Of a DNA stretch of 64,000 nucleotides, positions 52,080-60,065 are shown piece by piece (the stretch's first letter is position 1; each line of letters begins with the position of its first letter). The stretch comes from RGIG2041 sp045652745 (GTDB lineage Bacteria; Bacillota; Clostridia; UBA1381; UMGS1253), in NCBI GenBank assembly GCA_045652745.1, contig JAZRUW010000003.1, positions 16,828 through 80,827 on the forward strand, read 5' to 3'. The notes beneath the pieces were generated by a model, which was given only the letters and a program-made list of their open reading frames with translations, did no database searches and was not told where the DNA came from. The position numbers and the translations under genes were made by a program.

Positions 52080-52457
52080 ATGCGAAAAATCATTTGCTAT
52101 TTTGAATCAGAAACACAATGCGAAGCTGCAGTCAGCGCGCTCAAAAGTGCCGGAATAGACACAAATGCTGCAAAAATTATTACCGATGCAACCAAAAGCA
52201 GCGCACCTACAAAAACAAAAGAATGTGTGACCATCGGATCTGCCGCACCGATAGCCTTGCCACAAGACCATGCCAGCACGCCGTCGGAACCGGATACATT
52301 GTATGCGCAAGCGCCCATAGCAACTCTGCTCATACGCGGCGATTTGTTTACTTTTCATGATGACGGCGATACGCCCTGTGGCAGTTTCGCCGTAGAGGTT
52401 ACAGGTACAGATGAAACACTTGATTTAGCGCGCGATATTTTGCTCAATTTATTCTAA
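52080..52457 (+). CDS. Small protein of unknown function next to spoIIR
   Basis: A 125-residue acidic soluble protein. It opens KIICYFESETQCEAAVSALKSAGID, which looks like a beta-alpha unit of a ferredoxin-like fold, then a low-complexity Ser/Thr/Pro middle and a C-terminal GTDETLDLARDILLNLF helix. I do not recognise the family. The SD (GAGG) is inside a hairpin. It lies between spoIIR and the P-loop ATPase, 35-45 nt from each, so co-transcription is likely; a sporulation link is only inferred from place. Confidence 0.6.
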   Translation: MRKIICYFESETQCEAAVSALKSAGIDTNAAKIITDATKSSAPTKTKECVTIGSAAPIALPQDHASTPSEPDTLYAQAPIATLLIRGDLFTFHDDGDTPCGSFAVEVTGTDETLDLARDILLNLF

Positions 52458-52500
52458 TTACATTATGCATAGCGTAAACTGTTAGCATGGAGGGATGCTT

Positions 52501-53535
52501 GTGCACAGTTTACATTACTTTCCCGGCAGTAATACACCACTGGGATTTTATTCGTACTTTTCCTACATTCTCCCTACGAAGCGCACTAAAAAAACCGTAA
52601 TATTAAAAGGCGGTCCGGGATGCGGAAAATCCACACTCATGAAAAAAGTCTATCGCATTTTAGACCAAAACGGCATATATTGCAATCTGCTGCATTGCAG
52701 TTCCGATCCGGAGTCTTTAGATGCCATATGTGCACCCGAGCTTGGATTTATTATGCTGGATGGTACAGCGCCGCACATCATTGACCCTGCCCTGCCCGGT
52801 TGCAGAGATGAAATTCTGCCGCTGAGTATGTACTGGGATGCTTGCGGTATCCAAAAGCACAGGACAGAAATTGAAATTGTAAACAGCAAAATTTCAACTG
52901 CCTTCGCTTCGGCCTACGATTATCTGCGCAGCACACAAAGCGTACAGAATCATATTAAAAAAGTTCAAAACTTCAGCGCAAACAAAAAAACAAATCAAGA
53001 TTTCATACATGACCTTCTTACGGAGCTTGATGCAAACAAAGCGCATTACGGCACTGCAAAAATCCAAAAAGCCTTCGCCGACGCTTTTACGCCAAACGGT
53101 TATATTAGTTACATTCAAACCTATGCAGACACAGCGAACGAAATCATTTGCATAGATGCGCAAGAAGCCTCAGCACTTCTCACAACATTGTCTGTATATT
53201 TGACACATACACCCCAAAAGCTCCTCTTGTTTTATGACCCGATGTATCCGGACACAGATATTCTGCATATTTATTTGCCGGAAAGCAAAACCTTGCTTAC
53301 AAGCAACAAATCCGTCTGTACGGGTAAAAAAGCCAAAATCTACACCGTAAAATCAACCTCGAAGGAAGACACGCACGCAGACACAGATTTATATAACATT
53401 TTGCTTTCACGTGCTCTTTCGTTTTTAAAGAAGGCCAAATCGTATCATGATGAATTAGAACAGTACTATGTACCCTATATGGATTTTGAGGCCATGGCAG
53501 ATTTACCTGAAAAAATTGTAAAAACATTATTATGA
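52501..53535 (+). CDS. P-loop ATPase of the PRK06851 type
   Basis: A 344-residue nucleotide-binding protein. HSLHYFPGSNTPLGFYS near the start, Walker A GGPGCGKST (37-45), HCSSDPESLD and MLDGTAPHIIDP match a Firmicutes family known as PRK06851, which normally has two P-loop halves. Here the second Walker A region (about 215-230) reads ICIDAQEASALLTTL, so it is lost. The GTG at 52501 is 7 nt after GGAGG; the ATG at 52495 overlaps the SD. Role unknown. Last gene before a strong terminator. Confidence 0.78.
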   Translation: MHSLHYFPGSNTPLGFYSYFSYILPTKRTKKTVILKGGPGCGKSTLMKKVYRILDQNGIYCNLLHCSSDPESLDAICAPELGFIMLDGTAPHIIDPALPGCRDEILPLSMYWDACGIQKHRTEIEIVNSKISTAFASAYDYLRSTQSVQNHIKKVQNFSANKKTNQDFIHDLLTELDANKAHYGTAKIQKAFADAFTPNGYISYIQTYADTANEIICIDAQEASALLTTLSVYLTHTPQKLLLFYDPMYPDTDILHIYLPESKTLLTSNKSVCTGKKAKIYTVKSTSKEDTHADTDLYNILLSRALSFLKKAKSYHDELEQYYVPYMDFEAMADLPEKIVKTLL

Positions 53536-53536
53536 C

Positions 53537-53567
53537 AAAGAAGCCGAGAATTTTCTCGGCTTCTTTT
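53537..53567. terminator. Terminator between the P-loop ATPase and mnmG
   Basis: Thirteen-bp arms (53537-53549 and 53554-53566) with a 4-nt loop and flanking A/T runs. Placed to serve both converging genes; it starts right after the ATPase stop codon. Confidence 0.85.
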
Positions 53568-53627
53568 AGTTGTATTCTTATTTACACGCTGCACAATATT
53601 GTATTCGACGGATTCATGTTTTTATAT

Positions 53628-55487
53628 TTATTTGCCCAAATGAATCATCAGAACGGTTACGTCTGCCGGTGAAACACCGGAAATACGACTCGCTTGGCCA
53701 AGCGTATGCGGACGCACAGCCGCAAGCTTTTGCCTTGCCTCAATGCGCAATCCGTACACATCCTCATAATTGATATCTTCCGGAATTGTCTTTTCCTCTA
53801 ATTTTTTAAAGCGCTCCGCAGCCTCCATCTGACGTTTGATGTAACCGTCATATTTGATGGATATTTCCGCCTGTTCACGCACAGATTTATCCAAGTCCGG
53901 TCTTTCAGTGTCGCACAGAGCAATCGCTGCATAATCCACCTCCGGACGCTTAAGCATATCCGCAAGTTTTAAACCGTTACTTACCGGCGCACTGCCACAG
54001 GCTTCTAAAACCGGGTTTGCCGTTTTCGGTGAAACCGTTGTCGCGCAAAGTCTTTCGATTTCTCGCTCAATAGCGGCTTTCTTTTCTAAAAACTTATTGT
54101 ATCTTTCTTCGCTGATGAGACCAATTTCATATCCGATCGGCGTTAAACGCAAATCCGCATTGTCCTGTCTTAAAAGCAACCGGTACTCTGAACGCGAGGT
54201 CATCATACGGTAAGGCTCGTTTGTACCCTTGGTTACCAAATCGTCAATGAGTGTACCAATATACGCATCCGAACGTTTCAGCACAAGCGCTTCCTTGCCT
54301 TGCAATCGCCTTGCGGCATTGATGCCCGCAATCAATCCCTGCGCCGCCGCTTCCTCATAACCGCTCGTGCCGTTGAACTGTCCCGCGCCGAACAAACCAC
54401 CGATGTGTTTAAACTCCAGAGATGTCTTCAACTGAAGCGTGTCAATACAATCATATTCAATCGCATAAGCACTACGCATAATTTTTACATTTTCCAAACC
54501 TGCAATGCTGCGAAGCATCTCAATTTGTACATCTTCCGGCAACCCTGTGGAAATGCCCTGTACATACATTTCCTCCGTAGTCAGTCCCATCGGCTCAATG
54601 AACACCTGATGGCGCTCTTTATCCGCGAATCGCATAACCTTATCTTCAATAGACGGACAGTATCGCGCGCCTACACCCTCAATCAAACCGGCATACATCG
54701 GTGCTTTATGGATGTTTTTACGGATAATTTCGTGCGTACGCGGATTTGTATAGGTTAAGTAGCAGCAAACCTGATTTTCAAGTTTGCCCTCCGTTTCAAA
54801 AGAAAACGGTGTAATTTCGCTGTCGCCTTCTTCAATCTGCATCTTTGAAAAATCCACACTCGCCTTTTCAATACGGGCAGGTGTTCCGGTTTTGAATCTG
54901 CGAAGCGGCACACCGAGCTTTTCCAGACTCTGCGTCAGTTGCAAAGACGCAAACATACCGTCCGGCCCGGACTGTTTTACATAATCGCCGACAAGTGTTT
55001 TGCCACCCAAAAACGTACCTGTGCATATAATAGCACTTTTACAAGCATATTGCATGCCTGTTGCTGTAACTACGCCGCTGACATGACCATCCTCAGTTAA
55101 TATATCCACGATTTCCGCCTGTTTTAAATCGATGTTTTCTTCCAGTTCCAGACGGTGCTTCATTTCAATCTGATACGCACGTCTGTCAATCTGTGCGCGC
55201 AACGAATGTACAGCAGGACCTTTGCCGCGGTTCAATACCTTGGATTGAATAAAGGTCTTATCCGCCACTTTGCCCATTTCGCCGCCGAGCGCATCAATTT
55301 CACGCACCAGGTGTCCCTTGGCCGTACCGCCGACATTCGGGTTGCACGGCAGATTTGCCACCGCATCTAAGTTAGTCGCAAAAATCACAACGCTGCATCC
55401 GAGCCTTGCCGCCGCAAAGGCAGCTTCACACCCTGCATGGCCTGCGCCGATGACCGCAATATCATATTGTCCTAAACAACTTTGCAT
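53628..55487 (-). CDS. mnmG: tRNA uridine-5-carboxymethylaminomethyl modification enzyme MnmG
   Basis: With MnmE, MnmG modifies the wobble uridine of several tRNAs using FAD and methylene-tetrahydrofolate. The 619-residue protein has the FAD motif VIGAGHAGCEAA, the signature CNPNVGGTAKGHLVREIDALGG in pieces, NRGKGPAVHSLRAQ, and GGLFGAGQFNGTSGYEEAAAQG split around 380-400. The ATG at 55487 is 7 nt from GGGGG. mnmE is not in the window. Confidence 0.97.
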   Translation of the reverse strand: MQSCLGQYDIAVIGAGHAGCEAAFAAARLGCSVVIFATNLDAVANLPCNPNVGGTAKGHLVREIDALGGEMGKVADKTFIQSKVLNRGKGPAVHSLRAQIDRRAYQIEMKHRLELEENIDLKQAEIVDILTEDGHVSGVVTATGMQYACKSAIICTGTFLGGKTLVGDYVKQSGPDGMFASLQLTQSLEKLGVPLRRFKTGTPARIEKASVDFSKMQIEEGDSEITPFSFETEGKLENQVCCYLTYTNPRTHEIIRKNIHKAPMYAGLIEGVGARYCPSIEDKVMRFADKERHQVFIEPMGLTTEEMYVQGISTGLPEDVQIEMLRSIAGLENVKIMRSAYAIEYDCIDTLQLKTSLEFKHIGGLFGAGQFNGTSGYEEAAAQGLIAGINAARRLQGKEALVLKRSDAYIGTLIDDLVTKGTNEPYRMMTSRSEYRLLLRQDNADLRLTPIGYEIGLISEERYNKFLEKKAAIEREIERLCATTVSPKTANPVLEACGSAPVSNGLKLADMLKRPEVDYAAIALCDTERPDLDKSVREQAEISIKYDGYIKRQMEAAERFKKLEEKTIPEDINYEDVYGLRIEARQKLAAVRPHTLGQASRISGVSPADVTVLMIHLGK

Positions 55488-55510
55488 AATTTTACCCCCA
55501 AATCTATAAT

Positions 55511-55539
55511 AGCATAACACATTTTATAAAAAAGTGCAA
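55511..55539 (-). promoter_or_regulatory. Putative promoter of mnmG
   Basis: Minus-strand TTGCAC (55534-55539), 17-nt spacer, TATGCT (55511-55516), about 25 nt upstream of the start codon. Confidence 0.45.
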
Positions 55540-55578
55540 CCTGTCACAAAAAAGTAAAGTATAAAATTTAAAAAAATG

Positions 55579-55607
55579 TTGTAATAAAGTACATTTTAGT
55601 GTATAAT
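55579..55607 (+). promoter_or_regulatory. Promoter of lysS
   Basis: TTGTAA (55579-55584), 17-nt spacer, TATAAT (55602-55607); the hexamers are the same as those upstream of rimP. A small hairpin (ggttgc/gcaacc, 55640-55655) lies in the short leader. Confidence 0.65.
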
Positions 55608-55672
55608 ATTTAAATCCGTAAGAATACATAGCAATTAAAGGTTGCATGCGCAACCGTATCAGGAGGTTTACT

Positions 55673-57157
55673 ATGGCAGAATTAGAAAACCAGCAGCAGC
55701 TTTCCGAGCTTTTGCAAATCAGACGCGATAAGCTGACCGAACTGCAGGAAAACGGTATGGATCCGTTCGAAATCACAGTGTATGAAAGAACTCACGCTTC
55801 TGCAACAATCGTGGACAACTTTGAAGCTTTCGAAGGTCAGAACGTTAAGGTTGCAGGACGTTTGATGTCCAAACGCGGTATGGGTAAGGTTATGTTTTGT
55901 GACCTGTCTGATCGTGAGGGTAAAATTCAGTTGTTCATCAAAAAAGACGAAATCGGCGAGGACAACTATGCCCTCGTAAAGAAATATGATATCGGCGACA
56001 TCGTCGGCGTTGCCGGCGAAGTTTTCAAGACCAAAACCGGCGAAGTTTCGATTAAAGCAAGCGAAGTAACCCTGCTTGCTAAATCGCTTTTACCGCTTCC
56101 GGAAAAATTCCACGGTTTGGTTGACCCGGATTTGCGTTACCGTCAGCGTTATGTTGACCTCATCATGAATCCGGAAGTTAAGGATACCTTTATCACCCGC
56201 AGCCGCGTTGTGTCCGAAATCCGTAAGTTCATGGACAACCGCGGTTATATTGAAGTAGAAACTCCGATTTTAAATAATATCCCTGGCGGTGCGGCGGCGA
56301 GACCGTTTATCACCCACCACAATACGCTCGACATTGATATGTATCTGCGTATCGCAACCGAGCTTCACTTAAAGCGTCTTATTGTAGGCGGTTTAGAAAA
56401 GGTTTATGAAATCGGCAGAATCTTCAGAAATGAAGGCATGGATATAAAGCACAATCCGGAATTTACAACCATTGAGCTTTATGAAGCGTTTACAGATTAC
56501 CACGGTATGATGGATATCACCGAGCAGATGATTTCCACCGTAGCACATGCCGTACGCGGTACGGAAACCGTTACTTATCAGGGTACAGAATTGAACCTTT
56601 CCGCACCTTTCGAGCGTCTTACCATGATTGACGCTGTAAAGAAATATACAAACGTAGACTTCGACGAACTCAAGACCGCCGAAGAAGCGCTTGCAGCCGT
56701 AAAGGGTCTCGGCATCGAAGTAGAAGGCACACCGAGCTGGGGTGAACTGTTGAACCTCGCATTCGAAGAAAGAGTTGAGGACAAGTTAATTCAGCCGACC
56801 TTTATTATGGACTATCCGGTAGAGGTATCTCCGCTGACGAAGAAAAAGCCGTCCAGACCGGAACTCACCGAACGTTTCGAGTTATTCCTGTACGGTCGTG
56901 AGCTCGCGAACGCATATTCCGAGTTAAACGACCCGATTGACCAGAGAGAGCGCTTTATGCGCCAGATGGAACTGCGCGCCGCAGGCGATGAGGAAGCGAA
57001 CATGATTGATGACGATTTCCTCAACGCACTCGAATACGGTATGCCGCCGACCGGCGGTATGGGTATGGGCATTGACCGCTTGGTAATGTTCTTAACCGAC
57101 TCCTACTCCATCCGCGACGTACTCTTGTTCCCAACAATGAAACCATTGGATAAGTAA
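55673..57157 (+). CDS. lysS: Lysyl-tRNA synthetase, class II
   Basis: Charges tRNA-Lys. The 494-residue protein has an N-terminal OB-fold (about 55-145, VKVAGRLMSKRGMGK) and the class II core with RYRQRYVDLIMNPEV (motif 1), RNEGMDIKHNPEFTTIELY (motif 2) and GMGIDRLVMFLT (motif 3). The ATG at 55673 follows AGGAGG by 7 nt. No T-box leader is visible. Confidence 0.98.
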   Translation: MAELENQQQLSELLQIRRDKLTELQENGMDPFEITVYERTHASATIVDNFEAFEGQNVKVAGRLMSKRGMGKVMFCDLSDREGKIQLFIKKDEIGEDNYALVKKYDIGDIVGVAGEVFKTKTGEVSIKASEVTLLAKSLLPLPEKFHGLVDPDLRYRQRYVDLIMNPEVKDTFITRSRVVSEIRKFMDNRGYIEVETPILNNIPGGAAARPFITHHNTLDIDMYLRIATELHLKRLIVGGLEKVYEIGRIFRNEGMDIKHNPEFTTIELYEAFTDYHGMMDITEQMISTVAHAVRGTETVTYQGTELNLSAPFERLTMIDAVKKYTNVDFDELKTAEEALAAVKGLGIEVEGTPSWGELLNLAFEERVEDKLIQPTFIMDYPVEVSPLTKKKPSRPELTERFELFLYGRELANAYSELNDPIDQRERFMRQMELRAAGDEEANMIDDDFLNALEYGMPPTGGMGMGIDRLVMFLTDSYSIRDVLLFPTMKPLDK

Positions 57158-57311
57158 AATGGCGTAAAATCAAGGCTTTTGAGGATCGAACGACAAGATT
57201 TACAACCAAATAAAGAGAACACACTAAAAAATAAATGCGGTTGGATTAAAGGCCACCGCCAGATAAGGTAGTTTTGCCCTAAAACACTTACTTTTGGCGA
57301 ATATCTGCGTT

Positions 57312-57349
57312 AAAAACGACCGAAATCCGCGAGGATGTCGGTCGTTTTT
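57312..57349 (+). terminator. Probable lysS terminator hairpin
   Basis: Stem aaaaacgaccga / tcggtcgttttt with an inner atcc-gcga-ggat stem-loop (GNRA-type loop) and one mismatch. Ends in five T residues, also symmetric for the minus strand. Confidence 0.6.
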
Positions 57350-57430
57350 GCCTTGAACTTCATCCAAAATTAAACGTTTTAGGGTGCTTGGCAGTTTTGA
57401 ATGAATATATTTTTTGTTTAGACAAATCAT

Positions 57431-57468
57431 AAAAAATCCAGATATACTCGCGTATTTCTGGATTTTTT
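57431..57468. terminator. Long symmetric hairpin inside the repeat element
   Basis: Seventeen-base arms (57431-57447, 57452-57468) with one mismatch and loop tcgc, flanked by A6 and T7. It can act as a terminator in both directions. Its centre contains the 15-mer also found at 63936-63950. Confidence 0.6.
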
Positions 57469-57628
57469 TGTGCAGTATAAGCGAAAAATAGCCATTCAAA
57501 ACCAATACTTCCTTACCTGGCAGTGGCCAATTCCAATCGCTTTTTGTATGTATTGATGCTCAAGAATAAACGAACACCCTCATCGTTTATCAATCTTTTT
57601 AACATTATGTAAACATCTCCCGAACACC

Positions 57629-57657
57629 TTGACGGAAAATTTATAATAATGTATAAT
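57629..57657 (+). promoter_or_regulatory. Promoter of the membrane protein-sigma factor pair
   Basis: TTGACG (57629-57634), 17-nt spacer, TATAAT (57652-57657), 32 nt before the start codon. Confidence 0.7.
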
Positions 57658-57689
57658 TAGATATATCATTTACAAGGAGCGTTACAAAA

Positions 57690-58394
57690 ATGAAAAATTA
57701 TCAGGATTACATACCGACTTTCAGCAAAGAATGGTGGGAAAATTTTTGGTATTACTATAAATGGTACATCATTATCGGTCTGGTTGTGCTTGTTAGTGTT
57801 GTTATTATTGTTGCAGATATGTTCGGCAAACCGAAAGCGGATTTTTCTATGATGTACGCCGGCAACATGGAAGGTATGGGCTCCGTCGAAGGTTATGCTT
57901 TGGAAGACCGCTTTAAGCCGATCACCTCCGATGTAGACGGCGACGGAAAACACTTTGTAAAGAGCAGTGTAATTTATATTGACGAAAAAGAAAAAAATTC
58001 CGCCGAATCGCCAATGGGTATCGTGTTAGACGCGGAACTCATTGCCGGCGAAACCACCGTATTTTTTATCAGTGATTATCTGATGGGTAGATTCCCACAA
58101 GAGGAGATGTACGATTTAAGCGGTTTTGTCGAAAAATATAACATTGACGAATCTCTTGTTTTGCGTACTGAAAGCGGCATCGCCTATGCAGTTTCCCTCT
58201 CCCAAAACCCGATTTTCACGGAGATGGACGGTGTTGACCCGAGCAATGTGTACTTGCTTTTGCGCCCGTTGCGCAGTGGCGTGGACAACTCCGCTTACAA
58301 AGAAAACCTGCACAAAAATGGCGTAGAAATGGCCGAACACATCCTCAGCGGCGGCGCATATATTCCGCCACAGATAGACTATAAACTCGAGTAA
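57690..58394 (+). CDS. Single-pass membrane protein of unknown function, upstream of a sigma factor
   Basis: A 234-residue protein with a short N-terminal region very rich in aromatics (EWWENFWYYYKWY, about 14-26), one membrane segment (about 26-45) and a soluble part of about 190 residues, probably outside the membrane. There is no lipobox or cleavage site. I recognise similar unnamed Clostridia proteins but no function. Only 15 nt separate it from the sigma-factor gene, so the pair is co-expressed; a regulatory relationship is possible but not shown. Confidence 0.65.
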   Translation: MKNYQDYIPTFSKEWWENFWYYYKWYIIIGLVVLVSVVIIVADMFGKPKADFSMMYAGNMEGMGSVEGYALEDRFKPITSDVDGDGKHFVKSSVIYIDEKEKNSAESPMGIVLDAELIAGETTVFFISDYLMGRFPQEEMYDLSGFVEKYNIDESLVLRTESGIAYAVSLSQNPIFTEMDGVDPSNVYLLLRPLRSGVDNSAYKENLHKNGVEMAEHILSGGAYIPPQIDYKLE

Positions 58395-58409
58395 AGGCGG
58401 TAGAAAACC

Positions 58410-59063
58410 TTGTCCGTACAGTCTGGCGACTCCCCTACAATCGAAGAAATGATTGCGCTCTACCGGCAAAACGGCGATTTAAAACTCCGCGATGCAGTTG
58501 CAGAGCGCAATTTGCATATTACACAGATTCTTGCAAAACGATATGTCGGACGCGGTATAGAATACGAAGATTTGTGTCAGGTTGCCGTCATCGGTCTTCT
58601 GCAGGCCATCGACCGCTTTGATGTAAGCCATAACGTAAAATTTGTAACCTTCGCCACACAGACCATCCTTGGCGAAATCAAAAAGCATTTCCGTGATACC
58701 GGACATTTTATCCGCGTACCGAAAAAGATGTACGAAGCGTTTTCCCGTGCAGAGCATGTACACAAAACTATGCCTTACAATATAGTCTCCTACGAGCAAA
58801 CTCTGGACGAAGAGCGTGATTTAATATATGAAAATGTTATTGGTCAAAATGACGACAGTTTTCTACTCATTGAAGACAAGGATTTTGTGTACCAATGTCT
58901 GCAGCAGCTGACCGGCGAAGAACACACCTTTATTGTCGCACGCTACTACGACGCGCTTTCCCAACAGCAAATTGCGGAAAAGATGCACGTATCGCAGATG
59001 TACATTTCCAGACTGGAAAAGAAAGTTTTGAGAAAACTGCGTGATTTTTATATGAAAGATTAA
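58410..59063 (+). CDS. Compact sigma factor of the SigB/SigF/SigG group
   Basis: A 217-residue sigma-70-family protein. Region 2 (about 30-105) has DLCQVAVIGLLQAIDRFD, KFVTFATQTILGEIKKHFRD and RVPKKMYEAF, typical of the B/F/G group; region 4 (158-215) has QQQIAEKMHVSQMYISRLEKKVL in pieces. The linker of about 40 residues is too short for the usual region 3 helix bundle, so the protein is about 40 residues shorter than SigB or SigF. The start appears to be TTG at 58410 with a weak SD. It is not in a spoIIAA-spoIIAB operon, so its identity is open. Confidence 0.8.
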   Translation: MSVQSGDSPTIEEMIALYRQNGDLKLRDAVAERNLHITQILAKRYVGRGIEYEDLCQVAVIGLLQAIDRFDVSHNVKFVTFATQTILGEIKKHFRDTGHFIRVPKKMYEAFSRAEHVHKTMPYNIVSYEQTLDEERDLIYENVIGQNDDSFLLIEDKDFVYQCLQQLTGEEHTFIVARYYDALSQQQIAEKMHVSQMYISRLEKKVLRKLRDFYMKD

Positions 59064-59094
59064 AAGGTCGCAAACGTATGGTTTGCGACCTTTT
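59062..59094. terminator. Bidirectional terminator between the sigma factor and lgt
   Basis: Perfect 14-bp arms aaaaggtcgcaaac (59062-59075) and gtttgcgacctttt (59081-59094) with loop gtatg. Serves both converging genes. Confidence 0.88.
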
Positions 59095-59096
59095 AA

Positions 59097-60050
59097 TTAT
59101 AATTTCATGTATTCCGCTATCGACTTATCCAGTGCCTGCGAAGCGGCAAGCACCGCATCTTCACCCGCATTACTTGTCAGCAACGCGTCGAGCGTTTTGC
59201 GTTGCTCTTCAATTTGCATATTCAATCGGTCCTTTTGCAAATTGACCGGTTTCCCTTTCAGATACAAAAACACAAGTCCGACCAGGGCAACTACCGCAAA
59301 GGCAAGCACCGTCCAAAAAGACATATATATCTGTCCATTTCCGAGCACAAACTCCCGGTCACGCATCAGCTCCATCACCGCGCGTGCGGCGCAGTACCAC
59401 AAAACATACAGACAGAATACTTCGCCGTAGCGGCGTTTTTTATCCTGGTAAAGCAGGATGAGCACCAACCCCAACAGCATCCACAAAGATTCATACAAAA
59501 ACAGCGGATGCACCGGCAAATCCGTTTTTCCGGCAATCACCATGCCCCATGGCAAATCGGTAGCTACGCCGTAAACCTCGCCATTGACGAAATTGCCCCA
59601 ACGCCCGATTATCTGACCAATCATCAAAGACGGTGCCGCCAAATCAAACAGTCGTCCGATATGAATTTTCTTAACAGCACTATAAATAACTCCCGTCAGC
59701 ACACAGCCTATCAGCGCACCAAGAATGGAAATACCGCCTTCCCAAACCGCAAATACTTTCCAAAGGTTATCCTTATAACTCTCCCAATCTCCCAGCACAT
59801 AAAAGATGCGCGCACAGATTACCGCAAGCGGCATACCCAAAATCGCCAAATCCAACACTGTGTCTTCGCCGAGTCCCAAACGCTTTGCACGTTTATAGGC
59901 ATACAGAACGCCAAGCACAAAACCGATGGCTATAATGACAGCATACCAGTAAATGACAAACTCCGTTCCCGGAATATGAAACCCTCTTTTTATGGTAAAT
60001 TCCAATCCGAGCTTCGGAAAAGAAATCGTATTTTCCCCCAAGGTACGCAT
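59097..60050 (-). CDS. lgt: Prolipoprotein diacylglyceryl transferase
   Basis: Lgt transfers diacylglycerol to the lipobox cysteine of prolipoproteins in the membrane. The 317-residue protein has about seven membrane segments, the signature IGRWGNFVNGEVYG, and HPLFLYESLW. After the last membrane segment (ending near 265) there is a charged helical tail of about 50 residues (QKDRLNMQIEEQRK), which many Lgt proteins lack or have shorter. SD GGAG is 10 nt from the ATG. Upstream of it lie the M16 peptidase genes in the same direction. Confidence 0.95.
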   Translation of the reverse strand: MRTLGENTISFPKLGLEFTIKRGFHIPGTEFVIYWYAVIIAIGFVLGVLYAYKRAKRLGLGEDTVLDLAILGMPLAVICARIFYVLGDWESYKDNLWKVFAVWEGGISILGALIGCVLTGVIYSAVKKIHIGRLFDLAAPSLMIGQIIGRWGNFVNGEVYGVATDLPWGMVIAGKTDLPVHPLFLYESLWMLLGLVLILLYQDKKRRYGEVFCLYVLWYCAARAVMELMRDREFVLGNGQIYMSFWTVLAFAVVALVGLVFLYLKGKPVNLQKDRLNMQIEEQRKTLDALLTSNAGEDAVLAASQALDKSIAEYMKL

Positions 60051-60065
60051 CCGCGTTTCACTCCT

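Larger units (their letters stand above)
57237..57540. repeat. MITE-like noncoding element with imperfect terminal inverted repeats
   Basis: The 20-base stretch at 57251-57270 is complementary to 57509-57528 with about 17 matches, and complementarity continues outward and inward with small gaps. Inside are a second inverted pair (ccctaaaac at 57277-57285, gttttaggg at 57376-57384) and two strong hairpins (57312-57349, 57431-57468). No gene is present. The 530-nt gap between lysS and the next gene holds this element, a small hairpin at 57566-57590 and a promoter. Confidence 0.5.

Noticed and set aside
55608..55672. T-box or riboswitch upstream of lysS
   Set aside because: Only a 6-bp hairpin fits in this leader of about 65 nt; no conserved box is present.
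58410..59063. Naming the sigma factor sigF or sigG
   Set aside because: The spoIIAA/spoIIAB context and the region 3 segment are missing, so a specific name is not supported.
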